Below, piece after piece: positions 33,141-41,579 of a stretch of DNA of 64,000 nucleotides. This DNA is from Bacillus sp. FJAT-26390. Its GTDB lineage: Bacteria > Bacillota > Bacilli > Paenibacillales > Paenibacillaceae. The notes under the pieces were generated by a model. It made no database searches and had not been told where the DNA came from. It saw only the letters and a program-made list of their open reading frames with translations. Location: the NCBI RefSeq assembly GCF_001682865.1, contig NZ_MAQX01000022.1, forward strand, positions 620,001 through 684,000. The letters run 5' to 3'. How positions within the stretch are numbered: the first letter of the stretch is position 1; each line of letters opens with the position of its first letter. A program made the position numbers and the translations under genes.

Positions 33141-33309
33141 CCTGGAGCAAATTGAAACAAAATCTGGAGAGTTTTCTCTGGGGCTGCTTTTTCCTTTACT
33201 CATTATACAGATACCGTGCTCTACTGAATTCATTTTCCTAATCGAACATGTAATAAGGAGATCACCGGTTTCCGATGACCAAGCAACTTGACGCTGCTTA
33301 CCCCACACA
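33141..33309 (+). pseudogene. Deleted remnant of an SF0329-like locus
   Basis: Bases 33141-33179 are an exact 39-bp copy of the 5' end of the gene at 45188 (45192-45230), and TTGACGCTGCTTAC at 33288 matches the sequence 85 bp downstream of that gene (45842). Only about 110 bp of unrelated sequence lie between, where the intact locus has over 600 bp. This looks like a duplicate of the locus that has lost almost the whole coding part. The frame is open for some codons but no longer resembles the protein. Confidence 0.6.
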
Positions 33310-33344
33310 TTTGGAGTATACAGTGTGAATGAAGAGCATATAAG

Positions 33345-33387
33345 TCAAGACAAAGAGCCCTTGCGTAGCAAGGGCTCTTTGTCTTGA
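33345..33387. terminator. Strong 20-bp hairpin downstream of GH35
   Basis: TCAAGACAAAGAGCCCTTGC and its exact complement are separated only by GTA. T-rich sequence follows the central stem on either strand, so it probably terminates the minus-strand GH35 gene (stop at 33450) and any transcript from the left. Confidence 0.7.
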
Positions 33388-33449
33388 TGGAGAGAGATCT
33401 CTTATGCTGAAATGACGCTACAGCGTTGTTGATTGTCATGCAATAAGCA

Positions 33450-35207
33450 TTATCCCAACTCGGGTTGATCAACAAACTGCAGCTCTAAGCTATCTGTTCC
33501 GTCAATGTCAAATACTATGATTTCATTGTTGCCTTGACGTAGAAACGGTGCGGGAATGTAAAGGGTCTGCTGTGGACCAGCTTTCCAATATCGACCTATA
33601 TTGAATCCATTCACGTACACAACCCCTTTAGACCATCCTTTGAGCTTCAAGAATGTATCTGCTGGTGCATTTTCAATGTGTAATTCTGCACGATAAAATG
33701 CTGGACCATTTGTTGTTGTTTTCTCTATCGCAGCAAAGTCCAAAGGTTTCAAATCGTCAAGTGGCATTGTCCAAACTGTCCATCCATAGAGGAATTGATT
33801 GCCGTGACGAACGCCTTCGGTAATACCTTTACGATCAGCTAGATAGGGTCCGTAGTTGATACGCCCCATATTCTCAACTAAAATTCGTAGACTTGCGCCG
33901 CCATTTGGCACTTCAAAATGCACTTTTTTACTGGAATCCCATCTCTCGATGATTCCTTTAAATTCATCATTCAAGAATACTAGTGCTCGGTCGTGGCAAT
34001 CTTGAATAATGAGTTCTTTTTCTTCACGTGGTCCTGTAATAAATGTTTCATATAGGATAAATCCGTTATTTTGTCCGTAACGCTCCATTGGTTCTGGAGT
34101 GACAGATTTTACTGGTTCAGACAATAGGTGTAACTGATCAAACAAGGCTGCATGGCTAGCAGTAAGGACCGTTCCATAGGCTTGCTTAGGCAAAGCTTTA
34201 GGAACTTCCATCTCAGGAAGATCTGTATATTTCGCTATAATATCTCGTATTGCAAAGTATTTCTCAGTAGGATCGCCAGCTTCATTCAATGGTGCGTTAT
34301 AATCATAGCTTGTAACCGTAGGCTCATAATGATCGCGTTCTAAGCCATTCGCTCCGCTAGTGAAACCAAAATTAGTGCCGCCATGGAACATATAAAAATT
34401 CACTGAGGCCCCTAAAGAAAGCATATCCTCGAATACTTTAGCCACTTCATCACCATTACGGACATGATGTTCTTCACCCCAGTGATCAAACCAACCATTC
34501 CAGTATTCCATACACATAAGCGGGCCTTGTGGTTGATATCGACGAAGCATCTCGAAAGATTCTTCTGCTCTTGAACCGAAATTCGCAGTTTCTAGAACAT
34601 TTGGAACCATTCCGCCTTGAAGCATATGATTCTCTGGTCCATCAGAAGTGAATAATAATACGTCAATGCCACGACTTATCATAGCTTGCTCTAAATATTG
34701 TAGATATGCTGTATCGTTGCCATAGCTTCCATATTCATTCTCTACTTGCATAGCAATAATAGGGCCGCCATTTGTGGAAAGTAATGGTTTCAGTCTTGGC
34801 AATAGCTCATCGTAATAGGCGTCCACTTTTTCAAGATAGGGGCGGTTCATACAACGAAGTTGTATCTCTCGATCTGCAAGGAGCCATGCAGGTAATCCGC
34901 CGAATTCCCATTCCGCGCAAATATACGGACTCGGGCGTACGATGACATGCAAACCTAGTTCGCCTGCCAATCGAATAAAACCTTCAACATCTGCCATGCC
35001 TTCAAAGTTAAACTTACCAGGCGTAGGTTCATGGAAATTCCATGGAATATAAGTTTCTACTGTATTAAAGCCACATGCCTTTAGTTTTAATAAACGATCA
35101 TACCAATATTCAGGCACGACTCTAAAGTAATGGATAGCCCCGGAAATTAAGCGAATAGGCTTGTCATCGAAATGAAATTGATCATTTTGTACAGTTAACA
35201 CAGTCAT
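33450..35207 (-). CDS. Beta-galactosidase, GH35
   Basis: 585 residues, intracellular (no signal peptide). The N-terminal barrel carries GH35 signatures: ISGAIHYFRVVPEYWYDRL, GFNTVETYIPWNFHEPTPG, RPSPYICAEWEFGGLPAWLL, the acid/base glutamate in IIAMQVENEYGSYG and the nucleophile region LMCMEYWNGWFDHWGE. Two beta-sandwich domains follow, ending in KGVVYVNGFNIGRYWKAGPQ. It cleaves terminal beta-galactosides. It is divergently transcribed from an AraC regulator across a 174-bp control region and lies near a sugar ABC importer and YesMN pair, so it probably acts on a galactoside imported by that system. RBS TTGGAGGTC precedes the ATG. Confidence 0.95.
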   Translation of the reverse strand: MTVLTVQNDQFHFDDKPIRLISGAIHYFRVVPEYWYDRLLKLKACGFNTVETYIPWNFHEPTPGKFNFEGMADVEGFIRLAGELGLHVIVRPSPYICAEWEFGGLPAWLLADREIQLRCMNRPYLEKVDAYYDELLPRLKPLLSTNGGPIIAMQVENEYGSYGNDTAYLQYLEQAMISRGIDVLLFTSDGPENHMLQGGMVPNVLETANFGSRAEESFEMLRRYQPQGPLMCMEYWNGWFDHWGEEHHVRNGDEVAKVFEDMLSLGASVNFYMFHGGTNFGFTSGANGLERDHYEPTVTSYDYNAPLNEAGDPTEKYFAIRDIIAKYTDLPEMEVPKALPKQAYGTVLTASHAALFDQLHLLSEPVKSVTPEPMERYGQNNGFILYETFITGPREEKELIIQDCHDRALVFLNDEFKGIIERWDSSKKVHFEVPNGGASLRILVENMGRINYGPYLADRKGITEGVRHGNQFLYGWTVWTMPLDDLKPLDFAAIEKTTTNGPAFYRAELHIENAPADTFLKLKGWSKGVVYVNGFNIGRYWKAGPQQTLYIPAPFLRQGNNEIIVFDIDGTDSLELQFVDQPELG

Positions 35208-35381
35208 CTATATGACCTCCAATTCTAATTGGGTGCGCGCTTAGTAGTGATACTCCCCATTTTAAGTGGAAAAAATGATCAAACAAATGGACAAAAGTAG
35301 ACATTATTTGACCTTTTGTTTGGAGGGCGTTACGCTATAATAAGATGCTTGAAATATTGAACGCAAGGAGGTCCGTGTAAA
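35208..35381. promoter_or_regulatory. Divergent GH35/araC control region
   Basis: An inverted repeat CAAACAAA (35280-35287) / TTTGTTTG (35315-35322) lies centrally and overlaps a minus-strand -35 (TTTGTT) that is 17 bp from TAAAAT facing GH35. TATAAT at 35336-35341 may be the -10 of the AraC gene. The repeat is a plausible binding site for that regulator. Confidence 0.45.
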
Positions 35382-36275
35382 ATGGATATTAATTATTCAC
35401 TCCCTAACCTAACGAGTACGCTGCAGATTATCGGCTGCCATGTAGGGAATTTTCATCCTAATTGGTCTTTTCCACGGCATCATCATAATCTCTTTGAACT
35501 ATTGCATTGTAAAAATGGAGAGATAAGGCAAACGATAGGGGACCATGTTTTTACGTTTAGCAGTGGGGATTGGCTATTAATAAAGTCCGGAATGTTGCAT
35601 GCTTCTGAGAATAACTCAACATCCTTTTATCGTTTCTTTAATTTACATTTCGATCTGGATGACCCGATTATTCGTGCGCGATTATGCAAAACGGATTATG
35701 TGATCATTAAGGCGGAAGAGGCAACTCAACTTGCGTTACCGTCACATGTTGACGCTATTGAAAATGCTCTTTTGCACCACAATCGAATAGATACCGTCGA
35801 GGACGACAAAGCGCTTAATCGCCTTATTATCCAATCTCATACGATAGGCATCATTACTGAATTTATAAAGTACAGCGAAAAAACGACTAGCCCGATTCTG
35901 AAGATTGATCATAATATGCATGATGCCTCCGTATTTGAAACGGAGCTAGCCCATGAGATTGAAGACAAACTACGGAATGGAAATCATGAAAAAATAGCTG
36001 AAATTGCCGCCTCATTAGGGATTAGCCGCGGACGCTGCACGCATATATTTACTAAGGTTTATGGGCAATCGCCCAGGCAGTATATGAGTAAAATTGTGCT
36101 TAATCAGGCGAAGCATTTGCTTGTGCATTCGACCTATACGATGGAAGAACTAGCTGAACGGCTTGGATTTCAGTCTGCAAGCCACTTTTCTAGGCAATTC
36201 CGCCGGTGGACAGGCATGCCACCTAGTGCATTTCGACCGAAATTCGTTCGTTCTCAAAGCGATGAGGACGGGTAA
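35382..36275 (+). CDS. AraC-family transcriptional regulator
   Basis: 297 residues. The N-terminal cupin ligand domain is visible as WSFPRHHHNLFELLHCKNGE, FTFSSGDWLLIKSGMLHASE. The C-terminal domain carries two helix-turn-helix motifs: KIAEIAASLGISRGRCTHIF and TMEELAERLGFQSASHFSRQ, followed by FRRWTGMPPSAFR. RBS AAGGAGG lies upstream. It is divergent from GH35 and presumably activates it in response to a sugar. It converges with the solute-binding-like gene, whose stop is 9 bp away. Confidence 0.92.
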   Translation: MDINYSLPNLTSTLQIIGCHVGNFHPNWSFPRHHHNLFELLHCKNGEIRQTIGDHVFTFSSGDWLLIKSGMLHASENNSTSFYRFFNLHFDLDDPIIRARLCKTDYVIIKAEEATQLALPSHVDAIENALLHHNRIDTVEDDKALNRLIIQSHTIGIITEFIKYSEKTTSPILKIDHNMHDASVFETELAHEIEDKLRNGNHEKIAEIAASLGISRGRCTHIFTKVYGQSPRQYMSKIVLNQAKHLLVHSTYTMEELAERLGFQSASHFSRQFRRWTGMPPSAFRPKFVRSQSDEDG

Positions 36276-36284
36276 TCGCTATCG

Positions 36285-37730
36285 TTAATTTTGTTTGCTC
36301 ATATTCGCTTGAATCTCTATAAAGGCATGTTCTACTTGATTCATCCATTCCTCGGTAGTCATTTTCCCAGTCATAACCGGTGTTATAGCTGATTTGAACA
36401 ATTGATTTCTTATATTCTCTTTGGAAAACTTAGGAATAACTTCCCACTCTTGTGTTATGGCAGTCGTTCCTTCATATGCGCTGGACATTTCATATACACC
36501 AGGGGTTAAATAGTTTCTCAAAAGTTCTTGCGCTCCTTTCAGTGCAAAAGTACCGTTGGATTTCTCTGCAAATAATCGGATAGATTCCTCGGTATAAAGA
36601 AACTTCAAAAACTCTTTTGCAAGTTCAGCGTTTTTGGCTTTGAGCGGAATCGAAAATTGTTCATAGCTAGAAAGGATATAACGTTCATCGCCTTCATGAA
36701 ATACAGGCACAGGAATCATGCCGAATTCGAATCCTTCTTCTCTTGGAGAATCTTTCATTTCATTTTCCATCCACGAACCATTAACGATAAAAATGGCTTT
36801 GCCAAGCATCATATCCGTTTGTGATTGGGTGTGATTAAGTCCGACGGTTCCCTCCATCAAATACCCGTCTCTCCCAAGCTTAGCTAATGTATCCAAAACC
36901 TTTTTGACAGGCTCCGTCTTAAAAGAACCCGGTTCATATGAAAATATTTTTTTTAGTTGCGCAATTCCAGCTGCATTTGCAAGTGACGGATAGAGAATTT
37001 CCTCCAAATATTCTGGATATATGCCCTGATAAGTAAATAGCGCACGCTTGATTAGATTTCCATTTTCATCAACTACATAGTTTTCTTCTTTCTTTAATTC
37101 CTCGTCTAACGCAAAAAACGCATTCCATGTTACGGGCAGCTTCCATCCCTTGTCCTGAAACAATTTTTTGTTGTAGATTAATCCCATTGGTGCAGCATTA
37201 AACGGTGCCATATAGATTTTCTCGTCTCGATACGGAGTAAATCTCGTGCTTTCAAGGATGCCAGGGAGAATCAAGTCCTTTAAGCGCATTTTCTTATCTA
37301 GTGCTACCTCATCAAAAACGTCGGTTATATCCATTAAACCTTTTTCTTTTACTAATGAGGCCATAATTCCGCTTTGGTCCGTATCCGAAATCGCTAGAAA
37401 ATCCGGGGGATTGCCAGCGACAATTTGTGGTCTAATTACATCACCTATCCGAGGACTGATTGTCATATGCACTTGTACGCCAGGATAAGCAGCTTCGAAT
37501 TTTTCTGTGATTTCTTTCCAGTATTCTTGTCCATATCCTCCTTGAAATACGGCGATATGCAATTCATTGCTCTTGAATTTTTTCGCCTCAGCATCTGAGT
37601 GCTCATTAATGGATGACTTGTCAGAGGGAGACGTTTGATCTTTCATAACATTTAAAGATGAAATTGCAATTATTCCTAGTAATGCAAACGTTATCAAAAA
37701 TAGGCTTGGATATCTTTTCATCTTATTCAC
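36285..37730 (-). CDS. Solute-binding-protein-like protein without a lipobox
   Basis: 481 residues with the fold of a CUT1 sugar-binding protein (EYWKEITEKFEAAYPGVQVH; MAPFNAAPMGLIYNKKLF; GKAIFIVNGSWMENEM). It is paralogous to the importer binding protein at 38070. The N-terminus is a single hydrophobic helix (residues about 8-28, LFLITFALLGIIAISSLNVM) with no cysteine, so it cannot be lipidated. It is either released after signal cleavage or, more likely, tethered by an uncleaved helix. It is transcribed away from the importer operon. It may be a sensory binding protein for the YesM-type kinase at 41580 rather than a transport component; this is inference. Confidence 0.8.
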   Translation of the reverse strand: MNKMKRYPSLFLITFALLGIIAISSLNVMKDQTSPSDKSSINEHSDAEAKKFKSNELHIAVFQGGYGQEYWKEITEKFEAAYPGVQVHMTISPRIGDVIRPQIVAGNPPDFLAISDTDQSGIMASLVKEKGLMDITDVFDEVALDKKMRLKDLILPGILESTRFTPYRDEKIYMAPFNAAPMGLIYNKKLFQDKGWKLPVTWNAFFALDEELKKEENYVVDENGNLIKRALFTYQGIYPEYLEEILYPSLANAAGIAQLKKIFSYEPGSFKTEPVKKVLDTLAKLGRDGYLMEGTVGLNHTQSQTDMMLGKAIFIVNGSWMENEMKDSPREEGFEFGMIPVPVFHEGDERYILSSYEQFSIPLKAKNAELAKEFLKFLYTEESIRLFAEKSNGTFALKGAQELLRNYLTPGVYEMSSAYEGTTAITQEWEVIPKFSKENIRNQLFKSAITPVMTGKMTTEEWMNQVEHAFIEIQANMSKQN

Positions 37731-38069
37731 TCCAAGATTTTTATCGTAAAAAGACCCTTAACAGATCAATTATGAACATTATTGACATAGAAGTACATGA
37801 ATATTATCGCTCATGTTATGAATAATTTTAACCAAAATCAGCAGTGGAAATATAAATATTCTATTTAACTGCTTCTGAATTTTATCTGAAAATGAATGGT
37901 GGCTTCAGCTTATAGATAATTTATGCAAGCCGATGAGCGATTTTATCTACTTGAGCAAATGCTATTGAACACTTTGAATTTTATTGGTTAATCTAGATAA
38001 GCGGAAACAACTTTATATCGAATAATGAATGGTGTTCGTTATTCAAAAGAAACGAGGAGGGGTAAGATT
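37731..38069. other. Divergent promoter region of two binding-protein genes
   Basis: 339 bp, AT-rich. TTGACA at 37782 lacks a well-spaced -10. TTGAAC (37965-37970), 17 bp and TTAATC is a weak candidate for the importer operon. A YesN-type regulator site is expected here but I cannot define it. Confidence 0.35.
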
Positions 38070-39416
38070 ATGAAAAAAATGGTAACTTTGGCGCTTGCGG
38101 TTATTATGGCATTTACGCTGGCAGCTTGTGGTTCATCCAATGGCAACGCAGAGAAAAACGGTTCAACTAATTCTAATGCTTCAACTGGTAAAGTCCGTAC
38201 GCTGAAATTTGCTGCACTAGAAACAGCTTATGGAAAAACGGCGTGGGAAGAAGTTGCAGCTGCATTCGAGAAAACGGTTCCTGGTGTGAAAGTTGAAATG
38301 ACGATTGAAAAAAACATCGAAGATGTTATTGGACCAACGATGAAATCCGGTGAGTTTCCAGATGTTATCCATTTAGCAGTCGGTCAACCGAAAGGGCTTA
38401 CAGAAACATTCGTAAAAGATAACAACATGACTGATCTTACCGATGTTCTTTCAATGACAGTGCCTGGCGAAGAGGTAGCCGTTAGTGAGAAAATTATTCC
38501 TGGTTTTACAGATACGACGATTACCAATCCATATAATGATGGCAAAACCTATTTGATGCCAATGTTCTACAGCCCTACTGGCTTGTTCTATAACGAAGGT
38601 TTATTAGAGCAAAAAGGCTGGGAAGTACCGAAAACATGGGATGAAATGTGGGCATTGGGAGATAAAGCAAAAGCAGAGGGTATTGCACTATTTGCTTATC
38701 CAACAACTGGTTACTTCGATTCGTTCTTCTACGCCATGTTGAACGCAGTTGGCGGACCTGATTTCTTCACTAAAGCAATGAGCTATTCTGAAGGAATCTG
38801 GCAATCAGCAGAAGCAACGCAAGCATTTGATATTATTACGAAGCTAGCTTCTTATACGGAGAAAACAGTTCCAGCTAACGGAAACAAAGATAACTTTACG
38901 AAAAACCAACAGCTCATTTTGGACAACAAAGCCATATTTATGCCTAACGGTACATGGGTTGTTAATGAAATGGCAAATGCACCTCGTGCAGAAGGATTTA
39001 AATGGGGCTTTACAGCGCTTCCAGCTGTAGCAGATGGTGGAGACCGTTATTCTTATACATTCTTCGAGCAAATTTGGGTTCCAGCTAAAGCCGAAAATCC
39101 TGATTTAGCGAAACAGTTTATCGCATATTTATATTCCGATGAAGCTGCAGCGATTTTCGCTAATGCAGGTGCAGTTCAACCGATTGCAGGTATGTCTGGA
39201 AAACTTGAAGGCGATAACAAGCTATTCTACAGTATCTATGATAATGGCGCTAAAGCAGCAATGGGCGCGTTCGCAACTACTGTACCCGTTGAAGGCGTAA
39301 ATATTTCTGATACCGTATTCGGATCGATCGATTCCATTGTAACGGGTGCAAAAACAGAGCAAGAGTGGGTAGATTCGATAACTAAAGCCAGTGATGCTCT
39401 TCGTAACGCGAAATAG
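38070..39416 (+). CDS. Sugar ABC transporter solute-binding lipoprotein
   Basis: 448 residues from the ATG at 38070 after AGGAGGGG; the in-frame ATG at 38025 has no RBS. The signal peptide MKKMVTLALAVIMAFTLAAC has the lipobox LAAC with C20 lipidated. The mature protein is of the CUT1 group often annotated as N-acetylglucosamine/chitobiose binding (YGKTAWEEVAAAFEKTVPGV; YLMPMFYSPTGLFYNEGLL; KAIFMPNGTWVVNEMANAPR). It captures the ligand for the next two permeases. The nearby GH35 gene suggests a galactoside, but the family is also used for amino sugars. A stem-loop at 39451 follows. Confidence 0.9.
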   Translation: MKKMVTLALAVIMAFTLAACGSSNGNAEKNGSTNSNASTGKVRTLKFAALETAYGKTAWEEVAAAFEKTVPGVKVEMTIEKNIEDVIGPTMKSGEFPDVIHLAVGQPKGLTETFVKDNNMTDLTDVLSMTVPGEEVAVSEKIIPGFTDTTITNPYNDGKTYLMPMFYSPTGLFYNEGLLEQKGWEVPKTWDEMWALGDKAKAEGIALFAYPTTGYFDSFFYAMLNAVGGPDFFTKAMSYSEGIWQSAEATQAFDIITKLASYTEKTVPANGNKDNFTKNQQLILDNKAIFMPNGTWVVNEMANAPRAEGFKWGFTALPAVADGGDRYSYTFFEQIWVPAKAENPDLAKQFIAYLYSDEAAAIFANAGAVQPIAGMSGKLEGDNKLFYSIYDNGAKAAMGAFATTVPVEGVNISDTVFGSIDSIVTGAKTEQEWVDSITKASDALRNAK

Positions 39417-39450
39417 TCACTTAACTACTCATTTAAAATAGAAATTGGTG

Positions 39451-39476
39451 CTGTGGTCAGTGACAACTGGCCACAG
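39451..39476 (+). terminator. Intra-operon stem-loop after binding-protein gene
   Basis: CTGTGGTCAGT and ACTGGCCACAG form an 11-bp stem with one G-T pair and a 4-nt loop, without T-run. Likely an mRNA-stability or partial-attenuation element. Confidence 0.5.
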
Positions 39477-39506
39477 TTACGTTAGACCTAGGAAGGAGCT
39501 CGAGTA

Positions 39507-40397
39507 ATGCCATCTAACAGGGGGAAATCCCGTTTCATATTCTTTTGTCTGGCTCCGGCCGTAATCTTATTTGTTATCTTCTTGTTAATTCCGAGCATTG
39601 ACGTGTTTCGAATGTCCCTATACAAATGGGGAGGATATACGGATGACAAGACATTTGTCGGATTGGATAATTTCAGCAAGTTGTTCCAAAGCGATAAATT
39701 TTATCAAGTGTTCCAAAACAGCATTTTGTTAATTGTTGTTGTTACTATTGTTACGTTTGCATTAGCTCTTATTTTTGCAGCGATTCTTACGCGAGGTAAA
39801 TTAAAAGGAATAAATATATATCGAGTTGTTTTTTACATTCCAAATATTTTGTCTATTGTCGTAATTAGCGCGATTTTCTCTGCAATTTATGATCCGAGCA
39901 ATGGACTTCTAAACTCGATTCTTAAATTATTCCATATCGTAGATGAGCCCGTCTTATGGCTTGGAGATCAAAAACTGGTTATTTACAGTCTTGCTGCAGC
40001 AATGATATGGCAAGCAGTTGGTTATTACATGGTTATGTATATGGCAAGTATGGCGAACATTCCTGAGAGTTTATACGAATCTGCTGATCTTGAAGGTGCA
40101 TCGCCTGTACATCAATTTCTTACCATCACAATTCCACTTATTTGGACGAATATTCGCACAACGCTTACCTTTTTTATTATCAGTACGATTAATATGAGCT
40201 TCCTCTTCGTTACAGCTATGACTAGCGGTGGTCCTGATGGAGCGACTGAAGTATTCCTAAGTTACATGTATAAAGAAGCGTATACGAATTCTTCTTATGG
40301 TTACGGAATGGCGATTGGCGTTGTGGTGTTCTTGTTCTCGTTTGCTCTAGCCGGCATTCTTAATGCAGTTACCAAGCGTGATCATCTAGAGTATTAA
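39507..40397 (+). CDS. Sugar ABC transporter permease (MalF/NgcF type)
   Basis: 296 residues with six membrane helices starting FIFFCLAPAVILFVIFLLIP. The ATPase-docking EAA loop is ESLYESADLEGASPVHQFLT. RBS AAGGAGCTC precedes the ATG. It follows the binding protein at 38070 and precedes the second permease by 11 bp. No ATPase gene is present in the operon. Confidence 0.9.
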   Translation: MPSNRGKSRFIFFCLAPAVILFVIFLLIPSIDVFRMSLYKWGGYTDDKTFVGLDNFSKLFQSDKFYQVFQNSILLIVVVTIVTFALALIFAAILTRGKLKGINIYRVVFYIPNILSIVVISAIFSAIYDPSNGLLNSILKLFHIVDEPVLWLGDQKLVIYSLAAAMIWQAVGYYMVMYMASMANIPESLYESADLEGASPVHQFLTITIPLIWTNIRTTLTFFIISTINMSFLFVTAMTSGGPDGATEVFLSYMYKEAYTNSSYGYGMAIGVVVFLFSFALAGILNAVTKRDHLEY

Positions 40398-40408
40398 GGA
40401 GGGAAGAA

Positions 40409-41308
40409 ATGATGACAAGCAATTCAGCTCTGCAAAAGGGTAAAGGAAAAGAAGTATTATTCAAGTCTGTATCCTATTTTTTGTTGATTTTACTAACAGT
40501 CATTATTATCATTCCGGTATTGTGGACGTTTATTGCATCTATTAAAGAAGATGTTGAATTTTACGGTAGTCCATGGGCGTTACCTAAAGGCATTTATCTT
40601 CAGAACTTTGCAGATGCTTGGCTAAAGGCAAATATGGGTGATTATATGCTGAATTCAGTGCTTGTAACGGCATTGTCAATTGCATTATTGCTCGTTATTG
40701 CACTTCCGGCAGCTTATGTACTTGCACGTTACCGTTTTAGAGGTAATCTGCTATTGAATACGATGTTTATGGCTGGTTTGTTTATTAACGTTAACTATAT
40801 CATCGTTCCCATTTTTCTAATGCTGAACAATGGTGACAAAATGGCGCGTACTATGTTTGGTCAACCCATTTTATTGAATAACATTATTGTACTAGCGCTA
40901 GTGTATACAGCTATGGCGTTACCATTTACGATTTATTTACTGTCAGGTTATTTCAAATCACTATCGAAAGAATACGAAGAGGCTGCTTCTGTCGACGGAG
41001 CAGGACATTTTAGAACGATGGTACAGGTTATTATGCCAATGGCAAGACCTGCGATCATTACGATTATATTATTCAACTTCCTGTCCTTCTGGAACGAATA
41101 TATCATTTCGATGACCTTGCTAACGAAACCTGATTTCAAGACACTTCCGGTTGGTTTGATGAATTTGCTAGCTGCGCAAAAATCTGCTGTTGAGTATGGA
41201 CAACTGTATGCTGGTCTCGTGATTGTTATGCTGCCAACATTGCTTGTATATATTTTGGTACAGAAGAAATTAACTCAGGGTATGACTATGGGCGGTTTGA
41301 AAGGATGA
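40409..41308 (+). CDS. Sugar ABC transporter permease (MalG/NgcG type)
   Basis: 299 residues, six predicted transmembrane helices, EAA loop KEYEEAASVDGAGHFRTMVQ, and the common C-terminal ending KLTQGMTMGGLKG of G-type permeases. The tandem ATG-ATG start follows AAGGAGGG. It forms the channel with the previous gene. The next gene, a tiny membrane protein, starts 9 bp downstream and is likely co-translated. Confidence 0.9.
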   Translation: MMTSNSALQKGKGKEVLFKSVSYFLLILLTVIIIIPVLWTFIASIKEDVEFYGSPWALPKGIYLQNFADAWLKANMGDYMLNSVLVTALSIALLLVIALPAAYVLARYRFRGNLLLNTMFMAGLFINVNYIIVPIFLMLNNGDKMARTMFGQPILLNNIIVLALVYTAMALPFTIYLLSGYFKSLSKEYEEAASVDGAGHFRTMVQVIMPMARPAIITIILFNFLSFWNEYIISMTLLTKPDFKTLPVGLMNLLAAQKSAVEYGQLYAGLVIVMLPTLLVYILVQKKLTQGMTMGGLKG

Positions 41309-41317
41309 TAGGATAAT

Positions 41318-41473
41318 ATGGACAAATTGCTCTATTTAATACTGTTCATTATAGGAATGTTGCTTACCGTATTCGGTCATCAATCGATTGGCCCATCGGG
41401 ACTTTTAACTATGCTGCTTGGACTTGGGATGCTTACAAGTTTCTTATGGTTATATAACAGAAAATATAAATAA
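41318..41473 (+). CDS. 51-residue two-helix membrane protein (DUF6903-like)
   Basis: Starts ATG at 41318 after AGGATAAT, ends TAA at 41473. Two hydrophobic helices (LLYLILFIIGMLLTVFG and GLLTMLLGLGMLTSFLWL) are separated by HQSIGPS, and the tail YNRKYK is basic. Tiny proteins of this pattern are found behind sugar ABC permeases in Paenibacillus and relatives; I believe they are grouped as DUF6903 but cannot verify it here. The role is unknown; it may stabilise or regulate the importer. A terminator follows directly. Confidence 0.7.
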   Translation: MDKLLYLILFIIGMLLTVFGHQSIGPSGLLTMLLGLGMLTSFLWLYNRKYK

Positions 41474-41478
41474 AATCC

Positions 41479-41520
41479 AAAGAAGATGATTTTTCCAATA
41501 TTGGGGGGATCATCTTCTTT
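41479..41520 (+). terminator. Terminator of the importer operon
   Basis: AAAGAAGATGAT (41479-41490) and ATCATCTTCTTT (41509-41520) form a perfect 12-bp stem. It separates the importer operon from the two-component genes. Confidence 0.7.
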
Positions 41521-41579
41521 AAATGTTTTAAGGTGCACATTATGTTACTATAAACAGATCAAGATCAAGGGGTCATGCT

